Assembly (NCBI GenBank): GCA_903920145.1
Contig: CAIXKV010000133.1
Span: forward strand, 1 to 40,538
Direction: 5' to 3'
Source of the DNA: an uncultured Rhodospirillales bacterium
Lineage (GTDB): Bacteria; Pseudomonadota; Alphaproteobacteria; Azospirillales; Azospirillaceae
DNA length: 40,538 nt
Both the position numbers and the translations under genes were made by a program. The stretch's first letter is position 1, and the number at the start of each line of letters is the position of its first letter. Under the pieces are notes generated by a model. That model did not search any database, was not told the origin of the DNA, and was given only the letters and a program-made list of their open reading frames with translations. Positions 1 to 7,847 of the stretch are shown here, piece after piece.

Positions 1-216
1 ATGGAAGTCTTGCCGCTGTCGGTGCGAGAGTGGACTTGTCCGGCCTGTGGCCGCGCTCACGATCGGGACGTGAACGCGGCGAAGAACCTCGTGAAATTGG
101 CCGTGAGTTCCACGGTGTCAGCCTGTGGAGAGGAAGGCTCCGGCGGTCGGCGCAAGCCGGCCACGAAACCAGCCTCAGTGAAGCAGAAATCCAGCGTCAA
201 ACCTACCTATGCGTAG
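1..216 (+). CDS. C-terminal end of IS200/IS605-family OrfB/TnpB protein (partial, cut by window edge)
   Basis: The reading frame is open from the first base, so the start lies outside the window. Residues 12-32 hold the OrfB zinc-ribbon half-motif WTCPACGRAHDRDVNAAKNL. In TnpB proteins the CxxC pair is half of a zinc ribbon, and the Asp in DxNAA is the third acidic residue of the RuvC-like nuclease site. The tail after it is basic, as usual for this family. TnpB proteins are RNA-guided nucleases encoded by IS605-type elements. Whether the rest of the gene is intact cannot be seen. A hairpin overlapping the stop codon fits the right end of such an element. Confidence 0.85.
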   Translation: MEVLPLSVREWTCPACGRAHDRDVNAAKNLVKLAVSSTVSACGEEGSGGRRKPATKPASVKQKSSVKPTYA

Positions 217-220
217 GTTT
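199..220 (+). repeat. Hairpin at the 3' end of the tnpB/orfB gene, candidate IS605 right-end palindrome
   Basis: Positions 199-206 (AAACCTAC) and 213-220 (GTAGGTTT) form a perfect 8-bp stem with a 6-nt loop, overlapping the stop codon of the OrfB-like gene. IS200/IS605 elements have subterminal palindromes recognised by TnpA at their ends, and the guide RNA of TnpB usually covers this region. The exact element end is not determined. Confidence 0.45.
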
Positions 221-423
221 GAGCAAGTCTGGAAGAACGGTCCAACGGTAGCCCTTGAACCCCGACCTCCCAAGGCTTCCCCCGCATTTGGTTAAGAAAT
301 TTCGACTGATGAGTCAAGGGCATAGGCATTTTCCGGGGTTACTTCGCGTAAAAGTTGCCGATGAGAACAACTTGCCGGCGGGTGGTCTGACCGCGACGGG
401 GCTTGTTGTGCAGCGGATTGATG

Positions 424-461
424 TAATACCGGCGAGCCCTGATACTGACACATCGCCGGCA
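424..461 (+). repeat. Dispersed palindromic element, partial copy (first hairpin only)
   Basis: Matches the first module of the dispersed element: ATACCGGCGAGCCCTGATAC followed by the complementary ATCGCCGG arm. The remaining modules are missing and unrelated sequence follows. In the element's usual frame it reads VIPASPDTDTSP, the same peptide seen in full copies. Confidence 0.75.
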
Positions 462-604
462 AACTGCCAGCGCACCTCAAACGAATTTTCATTTCGGATT
501 ATTTTTATGCACAGATTGTAAAAGGAGGTGGCGTGTCCGGGACACGGTGTTTCGTGGTTGTTTGACGTTCCCGAGGAGCCGCCTTCGGTAGGAGGTTCCG
601 CCAC

Positions 605-664
605 GCGCTGGTGCTATCGATCGACAAAAAGAGCCAGATCCAGGCACTTGGCCAATCCCAGATA
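605..664 (+). pseudogene. Relic of an IS630-family transposase
   Basis: The frame starting at 605 reads ALVLSIDKKSQIQALGQSQ. This matches the conserved IS630 transposase block ALVL-x-VDEKSQIQALDRTQP, which contains a catalytic Asp. Only about 20 codons are recognisable; upstream and downstream sequence has no transposase-like reading frame. It is a decayed fragment of no expected function and marks this stretch as insertion debris. The identification rests on one motif. Confidence 0.55.
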
Positions 665-771
665 TCGGCATCGGCACAAACCGGAGGTGCGACCGGCAAA
701 ATGCGCCGATGAACCTGTGCGATCGGCCTTCAGGGAATTCGCCAACGGTATCGGTTGCTACCCGAACATCA

Positions 772-798
772 TGTCCGATAATAAAACATTATCGGACA
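772..798. other. Perfect inverted repeat resembling a serine-resolvase binding site
   Basis: TGTCCGATAAT (772-782) is followed by AAAAC and the exact complement ATTATCGGACA (788-798). The half-site agrees with the Tn3/gamma-delta resolvase consensus TGTCYRATAAT as I recall it, and the 27-bp total is close to a res subsite. No resolvase gene is in the window, so it may be left over from a transposon or plasmid res region. It could instead be an unrelated repressor operator. Confidence 0.4.
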
Positions 799-847
799 AA
801 AGAGAGACCGAAGAACTGCGGCGCTTAAGTGCGGCATAAGCCCAAAA

Positions 848-925
848 GGCGCCGGCTGGCCGGGGCGCTGGTGTGCGAAGCCAAGGACGCGGATGCGGTC
901 GCGCCGCATCTTGGGCGGCTTTTGC
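848..925 (+). repeat. Decayed copy of the dispersed palindromic element (middle modules)
   Basis: Contains GCGAAGCCAAGGACGCGGAT, one base different from the element's fourth module (GCGAAGCCAAGGGCGCGGAT), then GCGCCGC-rich sequence that no longer matches. The flanking hairpins are not recognisable. Together with 217-1128 it shows no convincing gene: this region holds an IS relic, a res-like palindrome and element fragments. Confidence 0.4.
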
Positions 926-1084
926 GCCAACATCAAAGCGCGCCGGTATGGTTAGGAGCCACCCCCTTATCGCCAACGGTCCGAAAATCCGGGTGTTTCA
1001 TGGCTTCTGGCCGTGTTATCATTGTAGATCGCGGTATGGCTTGTAGCAAAATATGGCTTGGATACTCTGTGTGCCTCGATGCGG

Positions 1085-1112
1085 TTGACAAGTAGAATAG
1101 AGTACGTAGACG
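1085..1112 (+). promoter_or_regulatory. Weak candidate promoter for the downstream membrane protein gene
   Basis: TTGACA at 1085-1090 is a perfect -35 hexamer. TAGACG at 1107-1112, 16 bp away, is a poor -10. It lies just upstream of the ribosome binding site AGGAAAGGGAG (1115-1125) of the gene at 1129, which would leave a very short leader. Confidence 0.3.
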
Positions 1113-1128
1113 CGAGGAAAGGGAGCAT

Positions 1129-3504
1129 ATGAGCGACAGCAGGACATCCAACCGCGACGTCGGACGCTCTGCGGCGGCGATTTATAGCGTTGGCCGGGGA
1201 ATGAGCCTGCGGCTCTATTGGCTAGCCATGCTTGGTGTCCTCAGTCTTTATATCGGTATTTGGTTATTTAATTTTGAAAATGTTTACGGGATGGTTGTTG
1301 ATGATGCCATGCATTTCAATATGGCCACCTGGGCTAGCAAAGACTGGCGAGTAATTTTCGGAGTTGAACACCTATCTTGTTACTATTTTCACTTTTTATT
1401 TTTAGAAGTACCAATATTAAGTTTACCATTCTCTTTACCGTCATATAATATTCCATTCGCCGATGGAGTAACTGATAAATTTCGGTTTTTTCTTTTAGCT
1501 GCAACCCTTCTTCATATTCCGGTGGCACTCGCCGTTGGGTGGTTTGCCGAGCGGCTGGTGATCCAACGCTGGATTGCGCTGGCCGGCATGATCCTTTTTG
1601 TGCTGTCTCCGACGTTCGTCTTTTGGACACCGCATCCCGATGGTCGATTGTTCGAGCTGCCTCCGTTTTTAGGTATGATTGGGCTGCTGATCTACCTTAA
1701 CGATCGATATCTGTCGGCCACACGGCGCTATCGATTACAGTTCATCGCTGGGTCTCTTTTGTTCATCACTCTTGCTCTCAATTATAATGCCTTATTTTAT
1801 GGCGCCTGTTTCCTGGTCATGTGGTGGGGGCTGGCGCTGGTGCGGTTCTGGCGGCGGCCTCGGTTCTGGATCGAAGGCTGTTGCTTTGGCGCTGGCTTTG
1901 TCTTGTGGTTTACCTTGGGCGAACTGGTCGGCCATTATGGTGCCCATACTGCGTGGAGTCAGGGCCATCTAGCCACCTTGCTGGGTCAGGTTTCGTCCTA
2001 TCAGACCAAAGTTGGGTTCATCGGGCAATTGTCCCAATGGCTGGACATTTTCAAGAGCACCATCGGCCTGCCGCTGGTTCTGCTGTCGGTGGTCGGCGCA
2101 GTGGTGTGGTTCCGGGAACGCCGAGTATCACTGCTGTCGCCTGCAAGCCGTCTCATCCTACTCGGCAGTCTCGGGCTGACGGTGCTGTACTTTCTGACCA
2201 AATCAACTTTCCCGACCTTTCGCCAAACCGTGGGCTTCCTGCCGATCCTGATGGTGCTGGCAGCTCTTGGGGCCGCCAGCCTTGGGGCTTGGGCCGGCGC
2301 CGGGATTGCCCGAGTGCTGCCGAGGGTTCGCGCTGGCGGGGCGATAACGGCAGGGATCCTCGTGCTGGCGGCGCTGCCGAGCCTTCAGGAATCGGCACGA
2401 GTCTTCGAGTCCGAGCTGGGGTTGGGCAAGATCTGGCGTTATGCTTGGCAACATGGTGATGGTCAGCAACCCTGGCGGTTGCATTTCGTTTGGGAGGACT
2501 CCCTTAACAAGTTCCGCCTGCTGTCCACTGTGGATGATGTGCTGGCTGGCGATCCCGAAACCCAGGTGGTCTCGTGGTTTCCCTCCGACTTCTTGCTGGG
2601 ACAGGAAGCGCCTTGGCTGCTGCCGCTGTTGGAACGGGTCAAGCCATTGATGGCGGCGCCCACTCCGTTTGGTACCGCCACCTGGAACGCCGAAACCCAC
2701 GGCGCGAATCCCCGGCTTGACCTCCCGAATCTGCCGGTTTTGACCGAGGCCCGGCTCTTTCGACTGGGCGATCTGCAACGGGAAATTCGCGGCGAGGCGC
2801 CACTGATGGTGGCGGCAGTGAGCGCGGACTCAGTAGACGGCGCCCATGAGCCTGGCAATGTCTTCGACCGGGACGCTTCGCCCGATGGTATCACCACCTG
2901 GAAGTCGGCCAACACCGACGGACCCCATTTTCTCAAGATTGACTTCGCCAAGCCTGTCGTCATCGGCACGCTGGCGGTGGTGCCGGCCATTGATGCTCCA
3001 GTGGTGGCGCTGGAGGTGCAGGCCGAGGCCGGTGACGGCCAGTGGCAAACCATCTGGTCGGGAGATCATCTCGAGAGCAAACTGTCTCTCGATGTCAGTT
3101 TCGCGCCGCGTCCGATCTCTCACCTCAAGCTGATCTTCAGCACTCCCCGACGCGCTGGACTCACCCCCCAGCCGCCACGATATGCCGAGATCGACGAGGT
3201 GGTATTCCCCGGCTTTTCGGTGGTCACGCCGCCGCCGCTCCGATCCTTCCCAAAGCCGGTTTTGGAGACGATCCGGTCACTTGGTTATGACCATTATCGG
3301 TTGGACGGTGAAGGCATCACCAGCAAAACCCAGGTGATGGTTGATGGCCACCGGGTTCCGACGAATTTCACGCCGCGCCAGAATCTGTTCGGCAGCTTGG
3401 AAATCTACTTGCCGGTCGCCGCCTGGACCGACGCCCGACCGCTCAATATCTGGCTGGAGGGCGGTGTCGAACGGTCGAAAACTTTGTATCTTGCGCCGCC
3501 TTGA
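1129..3504 (+). CDS. Polytopic membrane protein, GT-C glycosyltransferase-like, with C-terminal discoidin-like domain
   Basis: 791 residues, start supported by AGGAAAGGGAG upstream. The N-terminal half has about ten hydrophobic segments (residues 28-48 and from about 120 to 420). An acidic pair D58-D59 (VVDDAMHF) sits in the first loop, the position where GT-C enzymes carry their catalytic acidic motif. GT-C enzymes move sugars from polyprenyl-phosphate donors on the outer face of the inner membrane. Residues about 575-690 look like a galactose-binding, discoidin-type beta sandwich (VFDRDASPDGITTWKS, then FLKIDFAKPVVIGTLAV). The last 100 residues form a further beta-rich domain. No glycan cluster surrounds it, so the substrate is unknown. 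A segment near 1260-1500 is AT-rich compared with the rest. Glycosyltransferase is an inference from topology and the DD motif. Confidence 0.7.
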   Translation: MSDSRTSNRDVGRSAAAIYSVGRGMSLRLYWLAMLGVLSLYIGIWLFNFENVYGMVVDDAMHFNMATWASKDWRVIFGVEHLSCYYFHFLFLEVPILSLPFSLPSYNIPFADGVTDKFRFFLLAATLLHIPVALAVGWFAERLVIQRWIALAGMILFVLSPTFVFWTPHPDGRLFELPPFLGMIGLLIYLNDRYLSATRRYRLQFIAGSLLFITLALNYNALFYGACFLVMWWGLALVRFWRRPRFWIEGCCFGAGFVLWFTLGELVGHYGAHTAWSQGHLATLLGQVSSYQTKVGFIGQLSQWLDIFKSTIGLPLVLLSVVGAVVWFRERRVSLLSPASRLILLGSLGLTVLYFLTKSTFPTFRQTVGFLPILMVLAALGAASLGAWAGAGIARVLPRVRAGGAITAGILVLAALPSLQESARVFESELGLGKIWRYAWQHGDGQQPWRLHFVWEDSLNKFRLLSTVDDVLAGDPETQVVSWFPSDFLLGQEAPWLLPLLERVKPLMAAPTPFGTATWNAETHGANPRLDLPNLPVLTEARLFRLGDLQREIRGEAPLMVAAVSADSVDGAHEPGNVFDRDASPDGITTWKSANTDGPHFLKIDFAKPVVIGTLAVVPAIDAPVVALEVQAEAGDGQWQTIWSGDHLESKLSLDVSFAPRPISHLKLIFSTPRRAGLTPQPPRYAEIDEVVFPGFSVVTPPPLRSFPKPVLETIRSLGYDHYRLDGEGITSKTQVMVDGHRVPTNFTPRQNLFGSLEIYLPVAAWTDARPLNIWLEGGVERSKTLYLAPP

Positions 3505-3686
3505 GTTCGCGAAGCCGGTCACGAATTTATACGTCGCGAAAGATGTATCCATTTATACTGTTAGCTATGGAGTTAAGACTTAACTTATAGCCGCCTTGGC
3601 ACTATATGAAGATCGGTTCCGGCCATAGTCCCCGCTTCCTGCGCCGGATGGTCCAAGATGTGAGACTTTTGCGTTCGTGGATTCTC

Positions 3687-3730
3687 ATGCCATCGGGCCT
3701 TGATGGAGCCTCATCAAGGCCCAATGGCAT
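3687..3730. repeat. Solo copy of the terminal hairpin of the dispersed element
   Basis: A 19-bp stem with one mismatch (3687-3705 against 3712-3730) and a 6-nt loop. The core CCATCGGGCCTTGATG...CATCAAGGCCC matches the last module of the dispersed palindromic element. It lies 180 bp after the membrane protein gene and might act as a 3' RNA stabiliser, but no U-tract follows. The rest of 3505-3948 is AT-rich with no gene I can support. Confidence 0.7.
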
Positions 3731-3948
3731 CAATCAAGAAGCGCGCTGGTATCATCCGTTTAGAGTTTTCAGCCATCATTTCCGAAACTGTGCAGAAAGT
3801 TGTGAGCTTTCTATTCTAATTCCGGCTTTTTGCATTCTTAGCATCCTTGCAAGGATTTCGCTAGTTATGGCAATTTTAGTGCTATAAATTCTTATTTCAT
3901 ATGCTATAATGTGGTTATATAATAAGATATAATCTCGCAGGCTATCAT

Positions 3949-4839
3949 ATGCGTGAATGGATTCGTCGCACTCTTTTTCGTATGTTATCGCCGACGCTAT
4001 GGGCTGCCATCCGCGATTTTTATCGTCAATACGAAGGCGAAAAAGAACGAATTAAACGGCGTGAGCAATGGGCCCTGGCTCATTACCAGATTCAACTTAA
4101 AAATATTAAAGCTTGGTCTATTAAACATACTGAAGAAACAAATTTATATTATGATATCACGCCATTAAATAAATCATATCTTGCCGAATCGATATCACTT
4201 GTAACAGGCCATGGTACCGATAAAATTAATGAGTTATTTCACGAAATAGAATCAGATAGTGAAATTCGTTCTCATTTTTCTGAGAAATTATCAAATTTAC
4301 GATGGGGCAAAGATATTTATATTCATTATGGCCGCCGTTTAGGTTGGTATGCTTTTGTCAGGATTATTAAACCTAAAATTATTATTGAAACTGGGGTTGA
4401 TCTTGGTGTTGGGTCTTGTCTTTTATCCGCAGCTCTGCTCCGGAATGCTGCCGAAGGTGCCCCAGGGCGATATTACGGAACCGACATTCGTTCAGAAGCT
4501 GGTTATCTATTTGGTGGAAAATACGCAACAACAGGAGAGCTTATTATCGGAGATTCAATTCAAAGTTTAAAAAAATTTGACTTGCCGATTGATCTCTTTA
4601 TCAATGACAGCGACCACACCTCAAACTATGAATACAATGAATATCTTACTATTCAGGAAAAATTAAGCAAGACCGCTATTATCCTTGGAGATAACAGCGA
4701 ATCTTGCGATTCTTTGCTAAAGTTTTCGAAAAAAACTGGACGGAGTTTTTTATTTTTCCAAGAGCAGCCGTTAAATCATTGGTATCCAGGTGGCGGTATC
4801 GGCATTTCTTTTCATCCGCACCGCTCATCCAGACGATGA
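3949..4839 (+). CDS. Class I SAM-dependent methyltransferase-like protein
   Basis: 296 residues. Residues 1-60 are basic and amphipathic. Residues 143-160 (KIIIETGVDLGVGSCLL) form the glycine-rich SAM-binding motif I after a beta strand. D179 (YGTDIRSE) would fall at the end of the second strand, and INDSDHTSNYEYNEY (218-232) resembles the motif IV loop of sugar- or cephalosporin-hydroxylase-like methyltransferases. Target unknown. The gene is much more AT-rich than its neighbours, which suggests recent acquisition. It is convergent with the LodB-like gene and the two overlap by 15 bp at their 3' ends. The short basic tail HPHRSSRR lies in this overlap and may be an altered C-terminus. Confidence 0.7.
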   Translation: MREWIRRTLFRMLSPTLWAAIRDFYRQYEGEKERIKRREQWALAHYQIQLKNIKAWSIKHTEETNLYYDITPLNKSYLAESISLVTGHGTDKINELFHEIESDSEIRSHFSEKLSNLRWGKDIYIHYGRRLGWYAFVRIIKPKIIIETGVDLGVGSCLLSAALLRNAAEGAPGRYYGTDIRSEAGYLFGGKYATTGELIIGDSIQSLKKFDLPIDLFINDSDHTSNYEYNEYLTIQEKLSKTAIILGDNSESCDSLLKFSKKTGRSFLFFQEQPLNHWYPGGGIGISFHPHRSSRR

Positions 4840-5967
4840 AGACGATCCAGCACTTGGAACCACCCGACGTTGCCAGAATGGGCGATCAATCCAGCGTTGT
4901 TCGTTGCAATAATGGGATTGCCGCTCACTTAGATAGCGACGGAGGGTGGATTCAGCCCGTTGAACATAGGTACGAGCAGCCTGAACCGAAGCCGCACCAT
5001 CGGCACGGCCCCAGCACAGAATCATGTCAACGGCGGCCAAAGCATCGCTCAACGCTCCGGCGATCCCTGACGACGATAAAGGATCAAAACCAATCAAAGC
5101 ATCGCCAATCACCACCCAGCCTACACCAACTGCCTGATCAACATATTGTGAGGCGGCAGAGAATGGTTTAATAACCAACGAGGCGGCAGGAAGTTTAACC
5201 ATTTCTCGTAAAATAGTTGTTTCTTGCCACGCCTGCCGATAGCCACTCGCTTCATTGAGGTGATTCTCACGGATGAGGTCATCATCGCTCATAAGGGTGA
5301 CAATTGCTCGCCCCGAGGGCAATGCGGCGGCATACCACCAGCCACCGGGCACCGCTTCCACCAAAGACCGACCAACCAAACCGCTCTGGGGAACCGGATC
5401 TGCCATCACCGCTAAGGCAACCAGCCGGTCCAACCGGCGGCAATGAGCCCCCAAGCGAGTTGCCAGGGCTGCCTTTCGACCGCTGGCATCCATCAGAACC
5501 GAAGCTGTTACGGTGCTGACCCGCTGCCCTTGGCGAAGACTAACCCGCCAGCCCCGCCCCTCGACCGGCTCGACCCCGGCCAAAGAAGCCGGGGTGATCA
5601 GGTGGGCGCCAGCAGACACGGCGCATCGACGCAGCCACTCATCAAAAGCAGCCCGATCAAGATGCCATCCCGAACCGAAACCTCGCCGCAAAAAGTCATC
5701 CGCCACAGGTTCGGCCCCACCCCACACGCTCAGGGTGCCGTGATGGGGTTGGTGCCCCAAGGCCGCGAGATCCCCCGAAAGACCAAGACGCTCCAGCAAC
5801 CGCGAAACGTCCGGTGTTGCGGATTCACCGACCCGCAGAGTCCCGCCAGCAGGCCGACTGACCAGTGCGACCCGCTTCACGCCAGCCTGGCGGAGTGCCA
5901 GAGCGGCGGCGGCTCCCGCCGGCCCCGCTCCAACAATCAGGACATCGACCTGCGGCCCCTCAGCCAC
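4825..5967 (-). CDS. LodB-like FAD-dependent oxidoreductase, maturation partner of the LodA-type oxidase
   Basis: 380 residues, starting with GTG at 5967, 11 bp after the lodA-like stop. Residues 8-25 contain the Rossmann dinucleotide motif VGAGPAGAAAALAL, residues 44-54 the RVGESATPDV block typical of halogenase/geranylgeranyl-reductase-like flavoproteins, and near residue 285 the FAD-binding GDALIGFDPLSSSGIAGAL. In Marinomonas, LodB is a flavoprotein needed to form the cysteine tryptophylquinone cofactor of LodA. Gene order and spacing here support the same role. The C-terminus (SAGSSSSSG) is low-complexity and overlaps the convergent methyltransferase gene. An alternative role as a general flavin monooxygenase cannot be excluded. 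Confidence 0.85.
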   Translation of the reverse strand: MAEGPQVDVLIVGAGPAGAAAALALRQAGVKRVALVSRPAGGTLRVGESATPDVSRLLERLGLSGDLAALGHQPHHGTLSVWGGAEPVADDFLRRGFGSGWHLDRAAFDEWLRRCAVSAGAHLITPASLAGVEPVEGRGWRVSLRQGQRVSTVTASVLMDASGRKAALATRLGAHCRRLDRLVALAVMADPVPQSGLVGRSLVEAVPGGWWYAAALPSGRAIVTLMSDDDLIRENHLNEASGYRQAWQETTILREMVKLPAASLVIKPFSAASQYVDQAVGVGWVVIGDALIGFDPLSSSGIAGALSDALAAVDMILCWGRADGAASVQAARTYVQRAESTLRRYLSERQSHYCNEQRWIDRPFWQRRVVPSAGSSSSSG

Positions 5968-5978
5968 AGAATCGCTCG

Positions 5979-7826
5979 TTAGGTGTTTGAACTGGCCTTG
6001 GGGGTGATCGAAATCGGCTCATTTCGTGGCAATTTTCGTTCGACTTCGACAAAGTGGGGCTCCTGGTTGCTGCCGATATTGAAAACGAAACCCAATTTAT
6101 CCCACTTCTCGACCATTTCAACATTGCTGGCAAAGGAAATATAGTCCGCCGCGTTTTGGTCAAAACAGGTGCCGATCCATGGCACCTGAGGGCCGACATG
6201 GGGACCGGGCATGGCGTTGGCTGGCTCGGCTTTGGGCTCCAGGTAGACATATTCCGGTCGTTGGGCTGGCCACCACCAAATAAAACGGCCAAGAATTGTC
6301 TGAGCCGAGCATTGATTGAAATCCGCCTGCCACGGAACCGCCATATAACGCAGGATATCGCCGGGTTCCATGCCCAATTCAGGATCGAAACCAAGGCTCA
6401 ATGGGTCTGGAATGTTCTTCCTGACCTTAATTCTGAAGGGAGTCTCGGTATAGATAGCGGGATTACGGGAAATCCAAGTCATTTCGATCCCCGGAGAAAA
6501 AGCGCCGCCAACGCAATTTTCTAGCACAGCGCGGGTCAAACGCTCACCCTCAACAACCGGCTCGGCTCCTGGTCGGAAATAACCACCCGCCCATTGCAGA
6601 AGGAAAAAATACTGTGTATCGGTCAGGCGCTCGTATTTTGAGGTCGCTGCCGTTGTTACACCTGGGGTATTGGCTGCCAAAGAGTCATCACCAGCCAGAT
6701 ACGGCATCATGGTGGCGCCACTATTCGCGTTGATTAGAACATTTTCGGCGCCGGGAGGACGGATGAAGTCTAAGTAATACTGCCGAAAACCGTTAAAAGT
6801 TGGCTCAGGATTGCCCAACTTGTCAAAATCAAATTTATGCGGCTTGGGTGGAATCGCCGTCACCCAGGGATACCCGGCGGCACGTTCAAAGATTGGCTTA
6901 ATATCGGTCTCGAAATAAGGTTGGTATCCCTCAGCGCCCAATTTCCACAGACCATTGACGAAGATATCAGGTCGAATTTCCCGATATCGAACAAGAGCGT
7001 CAAAAATTGTATCATACAGCGTGACCATATTGGCAATTTGTGGCGCATAAGACGGTGGACCACACAGAACCCAGGCGGATTCAGCCTCAACCTCTAAATT
7101 TTGAGTGCCATCATTGATGACCAGTGTGGCCTTAACCGGCCCATCGGACGTATCATCCCACCAGTGATCGTTGTTGGCATAGGTTGGAAGTGACGGCGTC
7201 GTGTCCGTCGTGCCGGCATGTCCCAATCCACCCAGCACCAACAATCGGCCCTGAGCATCGGTGCGCAATTCGCCCAGTGTGTCGATGGTATCCGGAGACA
7301 GGGTTTCCGGCGGGAAACTGCCGCCAACATAGCCCGGCGGAATGGTATCACGCGAGAAATGAAACGCTTTTCCGTGCTGATTCTGCCCCTTGATGCTCCG
7401 GGGACCGGGATCGATGATCAGTTTGAGGCGCTCCTCCGTGGTCACCACCGACGCATTACGCAGACCTTGATTGGGTGGATAACCAGTTTCTCCACTCTTT
7501 GTTTGAAATTTATACCAACTTGCTTTCTTGTTGGCTAAATGAACATGCCATTGGATGGACTTGACCGCACCAACTCCTGCTGTTACTTCAGACCAGCTTT
7601 TACCGTCATCGGTGCTTTGCATCACACTGAAGCGGGCTGCTTGACGCCGAACCGCCCCTTTGGCGTCGCGAAAGTCCTTTTTCTCAAATGGCGTGCCATC
7701 GGGTAGAATCGGCAAGCCATTGCAGGTTTCTGGCCCGATATAGTATTCATCCAATGAATTGCCAACGCGGGCAATACCAATGGCCGGAAAAATAGAATAG
7801 ATTACTTTTTTCTCGGTATTAGACAT
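5979..7826 (-). CDS. LodA/GoxA-family CTQ-dependent amino-acid oxidase
   Basis: 615 residues, ATG preceded by AGGGGGA. The N-terminal IYSIFPAIGIARVGNSLDEYYIG block and the GQNQHGKAF and PPSYAP regions are characteristic of LodA-like proteins. These enzymes oxidatively deaminate lysine (LodA) or glycine (GoxA) and release H2O2. The quinone cofactor forms from a Cys and a Trp. C438 in CVGGAFSPGIE and W499 in VPWQADFNQC are the expected pair, 61 residues apart, close to the spacing in LodA. No signal peptide is visible, as in other family members that leave the cell by unusual routes. Substrate cannot be read from the sequence. It lies between a ferritin-like gene and a LodB-like gene on one strand with gaps of 21 and 11 bp. 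Confidence 0.9.
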   Translation of the reverse strand: MSNTEKKVIYSIFPAIGIARVGNSLDEYYIGPETCNGLPILPDGTPFEKKDFRDAKGAVRRQAARFSVMQSTDDGKSWSEVTAGVGAVKSIQWHVHLANKKASWYKFQTKSGETGYPPNQGLRNASVVTTEERLKLIIDPGPRSIKGQNQHGKAFHFSRDTIPPGYVGGSFPPETLSPDTIDTLGELRTDAQGRLLVLGGLGHAGTTDTTPSLPTYANNDHWWDDTSDGPVKATLVINDGTQNLEVEAESAWVLCGPPSYAPQIANMVTLYDTIFDALVRYREIRPDIFVNGLWKLGAEGYQPYFETDIKPIFERAAGYPWVTAIPPKPHKFDFDKLGNPEPTFNGFRQYYLDFIRPPGAENVLINANSGATMMPYLAGDDSLAANTPGVTTAATSKYERLTDTQYFFLLQWAGGYFRPGAEPVVEGERLTRAVLENCVGGAFSPGIEMTWISRNPAIYTETPFRIKVRKNIPDPLSLGFDPELGMEPGDILRYMAVPWQADFNQCSAQTILGRFIWWWPAQRPEYVYLEPKAEPANAMPGPHVGPQVPWIGTCFDQNAADYISFASNVEMVEKWDKLGFVFNIGSNQEPHFVEVERKLPRNEPISITPKASSNT

Positions 7827-7847
7827 GGAATCCCCCTACGGCATTGG

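Noticed and set aside
528-839. 103-codon frame near the left end
   Set aside because: Overlaps the IS630 relic in another frame and the res-like palindrome; no family resemblance.
1821-2459. 212-codon plus-strand frame inside the large membrane protein
   Set aside because: Shifted frame of a well-supported gene with its own ribosome binding site; no domain seen.
3606-3887. 93-codon frame between the membrane protein and the methyltransferase
   Set aside because: Spans a repeat hairpin and lacks a ribosome binding site or motif.
5443-5982. 179-codon plus-strand frame
   Set aside because: Opposite the LodB-like gene, which has full flavoprotein motifs; this frame is low-complexity Pro/Arg-rich shadow.
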